A stretch of 64,000 nucleotides of DNA from Candidatus Jettenia caeni (GTDB lineage: Bacteria; Planctomycetota; Brocadiia; Brocadiales; Brocadiaceae): positions 496,401-560,400 of the forward strand of contig BAFH01000003.1 in the NCBI GenBank assembly GCA_000296795.1. Reading direction: 5' to 3'. Position numbers and translations under genes: made by a program. The notes beneath the pieces are model-generated. The model did no database searches, was not told the DNA's origin, and was given only the letters and a program-made list of their open reading frames with translations. This document shows positions 36,699-46,731 of this stretch, in pieces. Within the stretch, counting starts at the first letter, position 1; each line of letters begins with the position of its first letter.

Positions 36699-37841
36699 AT
36701 GGAAAAAAAAGCTTTGTTTATTGCAAACACTGGTTTTGCATTATTTAATTATAGGCTTCAGTTAATGAAATTCCTATCCAATCAAGGATGGTCTGTTGTT
36801 GCAATAGCCAATGATGAAGCAGATTATGTTAATAAATTTTCAAATATAGGTATAAGATTTATAAATATTAATATCGATCATAAGGGAAAAAATCCTATTG
36901 CTGATGTTGCTCTTATATGGCGACTGAAGTCACTTTATAATCAGGAATCGCCATCGCTTGTGCATCATTTTACCATAAAACCCGTTATTTTTGGCTCATT
37001 AGCTGCTAAATGGGCAAAGGTTCCTGCTATTATAAATTCAATTACAGGATTAGGCTATGTATTTAATGAACGTGGTCTCTTAATGCGCACCTCGATGATG
37101 CTTTATAAGTTTGCCTTATCTGGTCGGCCACGGGTGATTTTCCAAAATAATGATGACTATCAGTTGTTTGTCTCGAATGCTCTCATAAAAAAAACCAATG
37201 CTCAGGTTATTCTTGGTTCAGGAGTTAATACTAAAGTCTTTTATCCAAATACGATTAAGCGAAGCGACGCTAACTTACAATTTCTCCTTGTTTCAAGAAT
37301 GCTTTGGAGTAAAGGCATAAGTGAATATATTAGTGCTGCAGAAAGAGTTAAAAAGCAGTACCCTGAAACCAAATTTATTTTGGCCGGTGGTGCATCTGGT
37401 GGTGGTGCAAAAGGAAATCCGGATGCAATTCCTGAAAAATGGCTAAATGAAGTTAATGCAAGAGGGATCGCTAAATGGATTGGACGTATCCCTTTTGAAG
37501 ATGTGATGATTTTGTTAGACAATTCTGACGTAGTTGTTTTACCCTCATATTACCCGGAAGGCGTCCCCCGGTCATTAATAGAAGCTGCTGCTAAAGGAAA
37601 ACCAATTATTACTACAAATACTCCAGGTTGTAAGGAGGTTGTTGTGGATGGCGTCAATGGTTTTTTTTCGTCACCAAAAGACGTTGAATCATTAGCAAAT
37701 TGTATGCTCAAGTTTATTCGAGAGCCAGAGTTGATAAATAAAATGGGTATAGAAAGCCGCAAACGGGCAGTAGATATCTTTGATGAAGAGAAAATTTTAG
37801 AAAAAACAGCTGGAGTTTATAAGAAAGCAGGGGCATTATAG
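36699..37841 (+). CDS. Family 4 glycosyltransferase
   Basis: 380 residues, GT-B fold. The N-terminal half includes FNYRLQLMKFL and HHFTIKPVIFGSLAAKW; the C-terminal half has FLLVSRMLWSKGISEYISAA, the loop GRIPFEDV, and the GT4 E-x7-E motif in EGVPRSLIEAAAKGKP with TNTPGCKEVV. Probably transfers one sugar of the EPS repeat unit from a nucleotide sugar. It is the only conventional glycosyltransferase in the visible cluster besides the priming enzyme. Confidence 0.9.
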   Translation: MEKKALFIANTGFALFNYRLQLMKFLSNQGWSVVAIANDEADYVNKFSNIGIRFININIDHKGKNPIADVALIWRLKSLYNQESPSLVHHFTIKPVIFGSLAAKWAKVPAIINSITGLGYVFNERGLLMRTSMMLYKFALSGRPRVIFQNNDDYQLFVSNALIKKTNAQVILGSGVNTKVFYPNTIKRSDANLQFLLVSRMLWSKGISEYISAAERVKKQYPETKFILAGGASGGGAKGNPDAIPEKWLNEVNARGIAKWIGRIPFEDVMILLDNSDVVVLPSYYPEGVPRSLIEAAAKGKPIITTNTPGCKEVVVDGVNGFFSSPKDVESLANCMLKFIREPELINKMGIESRKRAVDIFDEEKILEKTAGVYKKAGAL

Positions 37842-38084
37842 ATCTTGTATATTAAAGGTATTTTATCATAATAAAGATCGAAGATTTGCACCAGATGTTC
37901 CAGTTCACCGCAATAAATATATTTACTATGCATTTTCTTCTTTCTGCAATAAGCTCCTTATGAATGTTATTATAGTTTATAGCTTGTAAGCGAAAATCTT
38001 ATGGCTAAAATTTATTAATAATTACTAATTTAACTCTAAAGCAGTTTTTGTTCCTACTAACAATTTTTACAAGGTCATTTGAAA

Positions 38085-39476
38085 ATGTATTTCTTTTCTC
38101 CTAGTAGTAAAAAAAAGGTATTTCTTTTATTAGGTGATATACTCATTGTTCTTATTACCTTTTATATAACAGTGTTTATTAAAATAAAGATTTTTGATCC
38201 TTTTAATTTTAAGCTTATTCTGCCAAAGTTCAATTGGTGGGCTTTTACCTTGATATCCCTTTCTCCAATAATTTTTTATATTTTTGAACTCTACAATAAA
38301 AGTCGTTGGGAAAACAATACAAAACTCCTTCTTTATATAAGCTTTGCAGTTTTAATTACTTCAAGTATTGTTGCATTTCTCTCCTACATCTTTGTTTTTA
38401 ATATGGTAATCGGCAGAGCAATTCTATTGTTTTATTCTATATTTAGCATATTGTTGCTATTTGCCTGGCGCAAACTCTTTGTAAATGTCTTCTCTAAATC
38501 GGAATATCTAAAGGAGAAAGTACTGCTTATTGGTGATGGAGCTATAGTAAATGATATTGAGTCCATTGTTAAAACATATAAGATTATTCCTTATGATTTA
38601 AAGATTATCAGAAATTATTCAGAGAACCGTGGAACAGACTATGTGAGTGATTCAATATCCACCCAAAGCCTTTTTGATATGGTTGTTGACAATAAATTTA
38701 ATACCATTGTTGTTGCATGTAGTCTCAATGATTTTCCCCTATTGAGAAAATGGCTTTTCGATATGAAATTTAGCGGTATTGCCATTTACGATGCCCTCTA
38801 TTTTTATGAGGCATTGTCTGCTAAAATACCAATAAGCAGCATTAAGGATTCTTGGTTTTTATTCCATAATCAGGGAAAGAAGTTTAATCCTTTTCTTTAC
38901 AGCAGGATAAAAAGAATTATGGATATCTTACTCTCCTTGTGTGGAATAATTATACTGTCTCCACTAATACTGCTGATAGGCCTGGCTATTAAATTATCGT
39001 CAAAAGGGCCAATCTTTTTTAAACAAGAACGCCTGGGGCAAAATGAGAAGCCGTTTACGATACTAAAATTCCGTACAATGATTGTTGATGCGGAAAAGGG
39101 CGGTCCTAAGTGGTCCGATAAAAACGATTCAAGAGTTACAAAGGTGGGTAGGCCTCTCCGTAAGTGTAGATTTGATGAATTACCTCAGCTATTCAATATC
39201 CTAAAAGGGGAGATGAGTTTTATCGGTACGCGCCCCATTCGGAAATTTTTTGCTGAAAAATTGGCCAAAGATATTCCATACTATCGACTTCGTTTCATCA
39301 TAAAACCTGGACTTACTGGCTGGGCACAAGTCCAAGGCCGTTACTTTGACAATAACGAAGAACAGAAAGAGAAACTTGAGTATGATTTATTTTATATCCA
39401 AAATCAATCCCTCTTCTTTGATTTGTTTATTGTGCTGAAAACAGTATCGACAGTGTTATTTTGGAAAGGGCAATAG
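38085..39476 (+). CDS. Polyprenyl-phosphate glycosylphosphotransferase (EPS priming enzyme)
   Basis: 464 residues from ATG 38085; an in-frame TTG at 38079 is the alternative. The N-terminus has four membrane helices, then a CoA-binding-like Rossmann region (LKEKVLLIGDGAIVNDI), a further helix and the WbaP/PssY catalytic domain: RIMDILLS, GPIFFKQERLGQNEKPFTILKFRTM, RKCRFDELPQLFNILKGEMSFIGTRP and GLTGWAQVQGRY. It would start repeat-unit synthesis on undecaprenyl phosphate. Last plus-strand gene of the EPS block, followed by a strong terminator. Confidence 0.94.
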   Translation: MYFFSPSSKKKVFLLLGDILIVLITFYITVFIKIKIFDPFNFKLILPKFNWWAFTLISLSPIIFYIFELYNKSRWENNTKLLLYISFAVLITSSIVAFLSYIFVFNMVIGRAILLFYSIFSILLLFAWRKLFVNVFSKSEYLKEKVLLIGDGAIVNDIESIVKTYKIIPYDLKIIRNYSENRGTDYVSDSISTQSLFDMVVDNKFNTIVVACSLNDFPLLRKWLFDMKFSGIAIYDALYFYEALSAKIPISSIKDSWFLFHNQGKKFNPFLYSRIKRIMDILLSLCGIIILSPLILLIGLAIKLSSKGPIFFKQERLGQNEKPFTILKFRTMIVDAEKGGPKWSDKNDSRVTKVGRPLRKCRFDELPQLFNILKGEMSFIGTRPIRKFFAEKLAKDIPYYRLRFIIKPGLTGWAQVQGRYFDNNEEQKEKLEYDLFYIQNQSLFFDLFIVLKTVSTVLFWKGQ

Positions 39477-39518
39477 GGCGTAGGTCGTACGATAGAAAAG
39501 AGTGTATCTTTATATAAC

Positions 39519-39549
39519 ATTAAAGCCCCGGAGTTACCGGGGCTTTAAT
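39519..39549. terminator. Bidirectional intrinsic terminator
   Basis: A perfect 13-bp stem ATTAAAGCCCCGG (39519-39531) / CCGGGGCTTTAAT (39537-39549), loop AGTTA, followed on the plus strand by GTTTTGTTT. It separates the convergent priming transferase and beta-helix genes. Confidence 0.88.
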
Positions 39550-39581
39550 GTTTTGTTTCCAAATCGTTTTTGGGCAGTAAA

Positions 39582-41483
39582 TTATGGTGTTTGTGGAGGT
39601 AGTGCTCCCCGGTATCCTCCACCATCGAGACCAGGCCAACTAGATGGTAATGGTATAGCACCAGTTGCCGCAGGACCGTCAGGGGCAGGATAGTAATCTT
39701 TATCTAATTGAGGATTAGCTTCTGTTCCATTCTTCTCCCAGCCAGGTGCATAATATTTCCTGGAAGCATCAAAGAGTGGTGATGATTTAAACGCAGAAAG
39801 GCTTTTGAAATAGTATGAACTGCTTCCTAATTTCTCCTCCCACGATCTAAAAAAATAGTTCTTAGGTCCGGCTACCGAGCGATAGTAGATATTCCCATCA
39901 CATATCTGTGAACCATCTGCCACCCTGCAATCTCTAGCCAGCCAATGATCCATCGTCTGAATGATGATATTGTTATAAACCTCCTGGGGATACCCCGGAT
40001 AAAAAGATTCGAGAATATATTCATGCCCTGCCCCCTTACCATTCAATTCCTTCCCAAAGATAATGGTGTTATGGTATATCTTCCATGGATCGCCTCCGCC
40101 AAACTCAATACCCTGGTGCCGTCCAAATGGACGCGCCCATACCATCCCATCACCATTCGGACCATGATATTTTTCTGAGAGTACATCATCCGGATCACGT
40201 CTTCCACCGAGCATTGGCTTACTGCAATCAATAATATTATGATGGATATACTTTGTCCCTGGTCTGAGCGGTGAACCTGACCCCTCCCGGGAAACCCCTT
40301 TTGAGACAAAAAGCAACTTATTATGATTGAACTCAATATCAGAGCAGCCAGACCCTAACTGAACCACATCATCCCGGGTACCCTTGAATACATTGTCGTG
40401 GATATGGAGATTGTATGCTGTCTCGTTTGCATCAATTCCATCCCAGGTATTTTCGAATATACAATTCTTGATCTCTATATCATGCGCTGAATCTTCTATC
40501 GATATTGCAGTCCCTTGAAGACTATGCCCGGGCTGGGTACCACATTTGACATCACTCCAGGCAATCCAGGGAGGAACGTTATCAGAGACATGAATACCAT
40601 CAAGAACAATATCACGAACATCGCCACGGATCATAATAGGTGTCCTACCACCTGCTATTTCCATATTCTTAAGAGTAATATGATCTGACCCGGATTCAAA
40701 TTCAAAGACATTATTCTGATATCTTGCGTTAATACCTTCAATGCTTATATAAGAACTTGATGGTCCAAAAGTGATAATCTCATGGTCTGAAAAGATATAC
40801 ATGGGTGTAGAACGAGGATCGGTGTTGGATGGGATATTGTATCCCATAGCAATTTCCTGCTTACTGGGCTTTAGTCTGATATAGATCTTTTTATTAGAAC
40901 TATTCCAGAATATACCGGGGCCGATATAAATACTGCCAGACCTGGTATAATCTTCGTTACTTGCCCGAAGATCATCATAATCTTCGTAAGGAACAAGGCG
41001 ATAGTTATCGTTTCCGCTTCCAAAATACCCATAAATTTCCCTTGCGTTAGGGTATGTCTTTACCGACCTGTATATTCCTTTTGAAGAATCGTATACCTCC
41101 CACTGAGCGTTAGGGGTTGATCTAAATTCCTTGTAGCAACCATCAATGGCAACCGACTCATCAGCATAATTTTTTATGGTAATCCAATTTGATTTTTCTC
41201 CATGATTATTAATTTCAATTTGACTTTCATAGTAAGTTCCGCTCCTGAGATAGAGGGTATCGCCTGGTTGTAATTTTTCGATGCTCTTTTCTATGGTCTT
41301 CCAGGGATTAGATAAACTTCCGCTGTTTGAATCATTACCATTTGTTGCAACATAATACGTATCTGCCAGACATCTTTCGTTTGCTGATAAAAAAAAGGTT
41401 GAGGTTAAGCTTACAAAAGATATGAAAATGGAAAGAGAAAAAACGGGGAGATTCAGTACTTTTTGAATATGGGATAGTAACAT
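39582..41483 (-). CDS. Secreted right-handed beta-helix protein (paralogue B), c-di-GMP riboswitch controlled
   Basis: 633 residues. Signal peptide (about 1-40), then TYYVATNGNDSNSGSLSNPW, the DUF1565-type start of a parallel beta-helix, with repeats such as DHITLKNMEIAGG, HDIEIKNCIFENTW and YIHHNIIDC. It is a mosaic: residues 1 to about 147 are almost identical to paralogue C (44594-46495), while the last about 160 residues are almost identical to paralogue A (34641-36524). Shine-Dalgarno AAGGAGG is 7 nt before ATG and overlaps a predicted sequestering stem. A glycan lyase or epimerase, or a structural matrix protein, is possible; catalytic residues cannot be assigned by eye. Confidence 0.85.
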   Translation of the reverse strand: MLLSHIQKVLNLPVFSLSIFISFVSLTSTFFLSANERCLADTYYVATNGNDSNSGSLSNPWKTIEKSIEKLQPGDTLYLRSGTYYESQIEINNHGEKSNWITIKNYADESVAIDGCYKEFRSTPNAQWEVYDSSKGIYRSVKTYPNAREIYGYFGSGNDNYRLVPYEDYDDLRASNEDYTRSGSIYIGPGIFWNSSNKKIYIRLKPSKQEIAMGYNIPSNTDPRSTPMYIFSDHEIITFGPSSSYISIEGINARYQNNVFEFESGSDHITLKNMEIAGGRTPIMIRGDVRDIVLDGIHVSDNVPPWIAWSDVKCGTQPGHSLQGTAISIEDSAHDIEIKNCIFENTWDGIDANETAYNLHIHDNVFKGTRDDVVQLGSGCSDIEFNHNKLLFVSKGVSREGSGSPLRPGTKYIHHNIIDCSKPMLGGRRDPDDVLSEKYHGPNGDGMVWARPFGRHQGIEFGGGDPWKIYHNTIIFGKELNGKGAGHEYILESFYPGYPQEVYNNIIIQTMDHWLARDCRVADGSQICDGNIYYRSVAGPKNYFFRSWEEKLGSSSYYFKSLSAFKSSPLFDASRKYYAPGWEKNGTEANPQLDKDYYPAPDGPAATGAIPLPSSWPGLDGGGYRGALPPQTP

Positions 41484-41719
41484 ACCAGCACCTCCTTATA
41501 AAATTTGGCCGTAACAAACACAAGACCTGCAAAGTGCTGTTGTATTTGCCCGGCAACCCTGCTACCATGTCCTTATGAAGGATTTAGGCCAGTGGCTTTG
41601 CGTCCCATCCTTTCGAATGGTTTGCCCTTATCAGGTTCGTACTAAACAACTTTACTACAGAAGAATGCTTAAAATTACTTTATATGAGGGATTTGCTGCC
41701 TCCTTTCTTAAAGAGTTCA
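41045..41719. repeat. Duplicated segment, copy 1
   Basis: About 0.67 kb matching 46057-46731 with only a handful of differences (offset exactly 5012). It covers the 5' quarter of the beta-helix gene, its ribosome binding site, the riboswitch and about 80 bp beyond. Similarity stops abruptly at about 41720. Confidence 0.85.
41548..41637 (-). promoter_or_regulatory. Cyclic-di-GMP-I (GEMM-I) riboswitch, copy 1
   Basis: On the minus strand the conserved core reads GGGCAAACC, then a GAAA-capped P2 hairpin ATTCGAAAGGAT, GGGACGCAAAGCC, GGCCTAAA, and the second hairpin closing in GGTAGCAGGGTTGCC. This is the class I c-di-GMP aptamer consensus. It ends about 65 nt before the ATG of paralogue B. A downstream CAGCACTT (41539-41532) can pair with AGGTGCTG (41493-41486), which overlaps the Shine-Dalgarno, suggesting translational control. 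Confidence 0.93.
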
Positions 41720-41900
41720 AAGCAGAATTAATAGTTGTAAACCGTAAAATGATTAGAAGTTATCCCAAAACCTAATTCAAAACTTCTTATGAATACTGTG
41801 ATTTCGAATGTTTATAGGTGTTAAATTGTGGTTTTGGAATGGCTTCTAGACAAATTAAGTTACAATTTACTCTTATTGTTTCAGTTCTTCGTTACAGAAA

Positions 41901-41943
41901 GGAATAGACTAGCTTCGCTTTAAAAGGCGAGCTAGTCTATTCC
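41901..41943. terminator. Terminator hairpin after the riboswitch-controlled operon
   Basis: GGAATAGACTAGCT (41901-41914) pairs with AGCTAGTCTATTCC (41930-41943), with further CGC/GCG pairing inside. It begins 23 nt after the minus-strand stop at 41966 and is followed in that direction by TTTC. Confidence 0.7.
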
Positions 41944-41965
41944 ATATGTTTTTAACAAGAGTTTG

Positions 41966-44461
41966 TCATAGGGAAAAATCTTGCATTTTACTGTATTCAA
42001 TATGCAGTTTAGGGGCTTTATTAAGATCTCCATGATCTCTAGCGCCCTCGAAGGATTCTGCTATTCTTCTTCCTGTACCTGAAATAATAAATACCATTGC
42101 ATTATTTGCTGCCCAGCCAGGTTGATTTATTATTTCCCGAACGATGGAAGTAATGTCCGGTGTCTGCTGGTCTTGCCCTGATTCTCCCTTGATATCCCAT
42201 GCGGCAGGATTCCAGCTAACTTTGGCAATCGTTCTTGGTCGAGAAGAGATATTGCCTTTGCTACCAACAAAAAGTGTAGCATTATTTGAAGCCTCACCTT
42301 TTATCATAAGGATAGTCTCATCGAAGCTTATTTCATCAGTTGTGAACTGTATATAGGCTTTGGTAATTATTGCTCCAGATGGGATGTCTAAGGAATTGAA
42401 TCTCAATCCAATATTCTGTATTATTCCACTATCGACAACCAATTCTAGATCTGAACTAGACATTCTCATACCACCACTATTTTTCTCCTCCACATCATCG
42501 TCTCCTTGTGCTATGGAAACGTCTAATGCGTATATAGTAGTAACGATTGATCTAGGGTCATAAGAGGGATCGGTAGTAATGATTGCTTTGTCCCATATCA
42601 CTCCATCTTCGGCTGCCTTGATAATGAGTGGCCGATTTCCCGGTGGAGCAGAAAGACTCTTTGGCAATTTAACCCAGGTATATACGCCATCAGAAGAAGT
42701 CATCACGGTAATTGCAGGCTCTTCCTGAAAGGAGACGGACAGGGAATTGCTGCCGTCATCACTTCCCTTCGCACGAATCCAAACATAATATGGATAATTC
42801 TCCTCGGTAATTATGAGGGAGTATTCTGCATATGCCCAATCTCCCATTCCCTCCGGTGCAGTAATCGCTGTACCACCCGATGCATCTGCGTCACTTACCT
42901 TCTTTGCCGTTCCTACAAGCCATGCATACTTTTCTGCTTCAAATGGTACCGTGTTCGGAGCTGCAATCGTAACCGTATCCCCATCACCATCTTCTACATA
43001 CCGGACCGTTATCGTATCACTTGCCTCTAACTCACCATCATTTGCCGTTAGTTTTAATTTATACGTACCTTGCTTGGAGAAGGTAGCTGTGGCATCTGTA
43101 TCCCTCGGATCAGAAAAGGTCACCGTGCCAGGACCACTTACCATACTCCAAAAAGTCTCTAACGTATCATCCGGCAATCCATCATCGCTTACCTGTCCAC
43201 CAAGAGTAAGATAGTCAGTAGGATCGTAAATTACCTCAAGACTCCCGGCATTTACTGTTGGAGGCTGGTTTTTCGGAGGCTCAGTTGAACTTCCCGATTC
43301 CTTCGCTCCCAGATCGGGCGATGATCCCTTATAGGAGGATGATGGTATATTTAAAACAACATCAGAATGCCATACAAAATAAGCCGTCCCTTTGTCTATG
43401 CAGGGACTTCCATCCAAAAGATGGTAATTGGAATCATACTTCGGATTAACATCCTCCCGGATACCGTCAGCGGTAATACAGTCTTTTATATGTAACCCAT
43501 TATTGTAAAAAATACTATACCCTACAACGGAATCCATCTTGAACCTTTTGATTCCCTCATTCTTATTATTTGCTATAATGTTATTCAGGGCAATCATGTT
43601 GTCTGCGCCCGTAACACCTACCACATTACCCACAATAGTATTATGGTAAAGATACGCCCTTTCCTTCATGGATGATCCGCCATAATTCTCCTTAGTGTTT
43701 CCGTCCGGCATGCATCCTACACCAGCCATAGCATTGTTTACAATGACATTATTGAAAATAGAAAACACCCTATCCGATACATCAGAATAATCAATTAATT
43801 GAATGCCATCCTCACCATTTCCCGATAAGGTATTGTTATTAATGGTGTATTTTACCGTCGGACCGGAATACTTGTACAAGCGGATTTCTATGCCATCGTC
43901 CTCATTATTTAAAATCATATTATGTTCGATGGTATAATACCCCCGCCTTCCATCAACATCAATCCCATCATCACTGGTATTTTCAATCGTATTATAGCCA
44001 ACATAGCCGTAGCCGTCCGATTCAAAACTAATGGCATCACCTCCGTTATCGCTAAAGATATTATTTTTTATGGTGACTAAATCGTTTATGATGATCGGCT
44101 TAGAGGCATTGGTAAATTTCAGACCGCTAATCTCTACATTTACTCCCTTGCCATTGATAGTCTCAAATACCGTAGCCCTGCCTCCATCGATAACGGTTTG
44201 ATTTATATACTTGGTATCTTTTGTTGTATAATACTGGGAAGTAATGGTAAGCTTTTTATTGATATCGATGCCATTTTCACGGTAGGTTCCGGGAGCAATA
44301 ATGATAACATCACCGGACGATGCATTACTTACAGCAGCCTTAATCGTGGAATAATCCTTTGGCACATGAATTGTGCCGGCATATGAAGCGCCTGACAAGC
44401 AACACAGGACTACTAATTTACAGAAAAGAAATTTCCATAATTTACCCTTCAACCTTTTCAT
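41966..44461 (-). CDS. Secreted multidomain beta-helix protein with PKD-like, carbohydrate-binding and DNRLRE-like domains
   Basis: 831 residues from ATG 44461, chosen because AAGGAG lies just upstream and a signal peptide follows (MKRLKGKLWKFLF...SYAG); an upstream in-frame start at 44512 has neither. Order: beta-helix opening TIHVPKDYSTIKAAVSNASSGD and right-handed repeats (about 30-350); a PKD/REJ-like domain starting NQPPTVNAG (about 390-485); a carbohydrate-binding-like domain around FEAEKYAWLVG (about 500-640); and a C-terminal CBM96/DNRLRE-like domain (about 660-825). Likely binds or processes extracellular glycan. It follows paralogue C by 132 bp and shares its riboswitch-led transcript. 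Confidence 0.85.
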   Translation of the reverse strand: MKRLKGKLWKFLFCKLVVLCCLSGASYAGTIHVPKDYSTIKAAVSNASSGDVIIIAPGTYRENGIDINKKLTITSQYYTTKDTKYINQTVIDGGRATVFETINGKGVNVEISGLKFTNASKPIIINDLVTIKNNIFSDNGGDAISFESDGYGYVGYNTIENTSDDGIDVDGRRGYYTIEHNMILNNEDDGIEIRLYKYSGPTVKYTINNNTLSGNGEDGIQLIDYSDVSDRVFSIFNNVIVNNAMAGVGCMPDGNTKENYGGSSMKERAYLYHNTIVGNVVGVTGADNMIALNNIIANNKNEGIKRFKMDSVVGYSIFYNNGLHIKDCITADGIREDVNPKYDSNYHLLDGSPCIDKGTAYFVWHSDVVLNIPSSSYKGSSPDLGAKESGSSTEPPKNQPPTVNAGSLEVIYDPTDYLTLGGQVSDDGLPDDTLETFWSMVSGPGTVTFSDPRDTDATATFSKQGTYKLKLTANDGELEASDTITVRYVEDGDGDTVTIAAPNTVPFEAEKYAWLVGTAKKVSDADASGGTAITAPEGMGDWAYAEYSLIITEENYPYYVWIRAKGSDDGSNSLSVSFQEEPAITVMTSSDGVYTWVKLPKSLSAPPGNRPLIIKAAEDGVIWDKAIITTDPSYDPRSIVTTIYALDVSIAQGDDDVEEKNSGGMRMSSSDLELVVDSGIIQNIGLRFNSLDIPSGAIITKAYIQFTTDEISFDETILMIKGEASNNATLFVGSKGNISSRPRTIAKVSWNPAAWDIKGESGQDQQTPDITSIVREIINQPGWAANNAMVFIISGTGRRIAESFEGARDHGDLNKAPKLHIEYSKMQDFSL

Positions 44462-44593
44462 TTCTTTCTCCTTAAATTTTTTTATAATTAAAATGATAGT
44501 AGAAGTTAACAACGAAAAAATTGTAAGATCTCTTGTATACCTAAAGCATCTAAAGTTTATGAAGCTTAAGCATTCTTAGGTAAATTCGGTTAG

Positions 44594-46495
44594 TTAAGGT
44601 TGTTGTGGAGGTAGCGCTCCTCGGTATTTTTTGCCATCCCTGCCAGGCCAACCGTATGGTAACGGTACAGCACCAGTTGCTGCCGGACCATTGGGAGCAG
44701 GATAATAATTCTCGTCTAGTCGAGGGTCAGCTTCGATACCGGAGTTCTCCAAACCGGGAGGGTAGTATTTCTTGGAGGATTTAAAGAATTTTGAGGACTT
44801 AAATTCGGAAAGACTCATAAAATGTTTTTTACTACTTTTTTTTCTTTCCCTGTGTGATTTAAAAAAATAAGTTTTAGGATTGTTTATAGAGCGATAGTAG
44901 ATATTCCCATCATATATTTGAGAACCATCTGCCACCCTACACTCTCTTGCCAGCCAATGGTCCATTGTCTGGATGATGATATTGTTATAGACCTCCTGTG
45001 GTTGATCTCGATAAAAGTATTTAAGAATATATTCATGTCCTGTTCCTTTATTGTTTAGCTCCTTCCCAAATACCATGGTATTATGGTATATCTTCCATGG
45101 ATCACCTTTACCAAATCTATTAGCTTCATGCTTTGCAAGCGGACGAGCCCATACCATCCCATCACCATTCGGGCCACGATATTTTTTTGAGAGTAATCTA
45201 TCAGGATCACGTCTTCCACCCAACATCGGTTTGCTGCAATCAATAATGTTGTGATGGATATATTTTGTCCCTGGTTTGGGTGGAGAACCTGATCCATGCC
45301 TGGAAATCCCTTTTGAAACGAAGATCATTCTATTGTGATTGATCTCAACGTCAGAGCAGCCAGATCCTAATTGAACTCCATCATCCCGGGTACCTTTAAA
45401 TATGTTATTGTGGATATGAAGATCATACGATGTATCAACTGCGCCGATTCCATCCCAGGTATCTTCAAATGTGCAATTCTTGATTTCTATATCGTAAGCT
45501 GAATCCTGGATACTTATTGCAGGCCCCTGAAAAGCATGTCCAGGCTCCGTACCACATTTGACATCACTCCAGGCAATCCAGGGAGGAACGTTACCGGAGA
45601 CATGAATACCATCGAATACAATACCATGAACACCGTTACGGATCAAAACAGGTGTCCTACCACCTATTATATCGATGTTTTTAAGAAAAATGTGGTTTGA
45701 TCCTGATTTAAACTCAAGGGCATTATTCTGATATCTTAGATTAATACCCTCGATATGTATGTATGAGGATTTCTCCTGAAAGGTGATAACTTCATGGTTT
45801 GGAAAGATGTGCATCGATGTAGAGCAAGGATTTGTATCTAAGGGGATAGTATATCCCATAATAATTTCTTGCTCACTGTGCTTTAGTCTTATATATATCT
45901 TTTCATCGGAACTATCCCAGAATATACCCGGGCCAAGATAAATATTACCAATATCAGTATAGTTTTCATTATCTGCGCTGAGATCGCTGTATCTTTCATA
46001 AGAAACAAGCCGATAATTACCATTTTCGCTTCCAAAATACCCATGAATACCCTCTGCGTTAGGGTATGTCTTTACCGACCTGTATATTCCTTTTGAAGAA
46101 TCGTATACCTCCCACTGAGCGTTAGGGGTTGATCTAAATTCCTTGTAGCAACCGTCAATGGCAACCGACTCATCAGCATAATTTTTTATGGTAATCCAAT
46201 TCGATTTTTCTCCATGATTATTAATTACAATTTGACTTTCATAATAAGTTCCGCTCCTGAGATAGAGGGTATCTCCTGGTTGTAATTTTTCGATGCTCTT
46301 TTCTATGGTCTTCCAGGGATTAGATAAACTTCCGCTGTTTGAATCATTACCATTTGTTGCAACATAATACGTATCTGCCAGACATCTTTCGTTTGCTGAT
46401 AAAAAAAAGGTTGAGGTTAAGCTTACAAAAGATATGAAAATGGAAAGAGAAAAAACGGGGAGATTCAGTACTTTTTGAATATGGGATAGTAACAT
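44594..46495 (-). CDS. Secreted right-handed beta-helix protein (paralogue C), c-di-GMP riboswitch controlled
   Basis: 633 residues. The signal peptide and first about 147 residues are almost identical to paralogue B; the rest keeps the same beta-helix pattern but is clearly diverged (for example YHIEGI-type turns, SHIFLKNIDIIGG and HDLHIHNNIFKGTRDDG). The C-terminal region is the most diverged of the three (KSHRERKKSSKKHF). Preceded by a complete c-di-GMP riboswitch and, further up, by a second riboswitch with a truncated reading frame. The multidomain beta-helix gene lies downstream on the same strand. Confidence 0.85.
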   Translation of the reverse strand: MLLSHIQKVLNLPVFSLSIFISFVSLTSTFFLSANERCLADTYYVATNGNDSNSGSLSNPWKTIEKSIEKLQPGDTLYLRSGTYYESQIVINNHGEKSNWITIKNYADESVAIDGCYKEFRSTPNAQWEVYDSSKGIYRSVKTYPNAEGIHGYFGSENGNYRLVSYERYSDLSADNENYTDIGNIYLGPGIFWDSSDEKIYIRLKHSEQEIIMGYTIPLDTNPCSTSMHIFPNHEVITFQEKSSYIHIEGINLRYQNNALEFKSGSNHIFLKNIDIIGGRTPVLIRNGVHGIVFDGIHVSGNVPPWIAWSDVKCGTEPGHAFQGPAISIQDSAYDIEIKNCTFEDTWDGIGAVDTSYDLHIHNNIFKGTRDDGVQLGSGCSDVEINHNRMIFVSKGISRHGSGSPPKPGTKYIHHNIIDCSKPMLGGRRDPDRLLSKKYRGPNGDGMVWARPLAKHEANRFGKGDPWKIYHNTMVFGKELNNKGTGHEYILKYFYRDQPQEVYNNIIIQTMDHWLARECRVADGSQIYDGNIYYRSINNPKTYFFKSHRERKKSSKKHFMSLSEFKSSKFFKSSKKYYPPGLENSGIEADPRLDENYYPAPNGPAATGAVPLPYGWPGRDGKKYRGALPPQQP

Positions 46496-46731
46496 ACCAG
46501 CACCTCCTTATAAAATTTGGCCGTAACAAACACAAGACCTGCAAAGTGCTGTTGTATTTGCCCGGCAACCCTGCTACCATGTCCTTATGAAGGATTTAGG
46601 CCAGTGGCTTTGCGTCCCATCCTTTCGAATGGTTTGCCCTTATCAGGTTCGTACTAAACAACTTTACTACAGAAGAATGCTTAAAATTACTTTATATGAG
46701 GGATTTGCTGCCTCCTTTCTTAAAGAGTTCA
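46057..46731. repeat. Duplicated segment, copy 2
   Basis: Partner of 41045-41719, in the same orientation. Its outer end at about 46732 falls inside the truncated reading frame 46667-46837, so the duplication boundary is also the boundary of that broken gene. Confidence 0.85.
46560..46649 (-). promoter_or_regulatory. Cyclic-di-GMP-I (GEMM-I) riboswitch, copy 2
   Basis: Same core as copy 1, part of the recent duplication; no difference from copy 1 was seen in the aptamer. It precedes paralogue C with the same spacing and the same sequestering pair overlapping the Shine-Dalgarno. Confidence 0.93.

Noticed and set aside
39945-40178. Similar short open frames opposite the beta-helix paralogues (also 35910-36152)
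   Set aside because: They look conserved only because the paralogues themselves are nearly identical on the coding strand.
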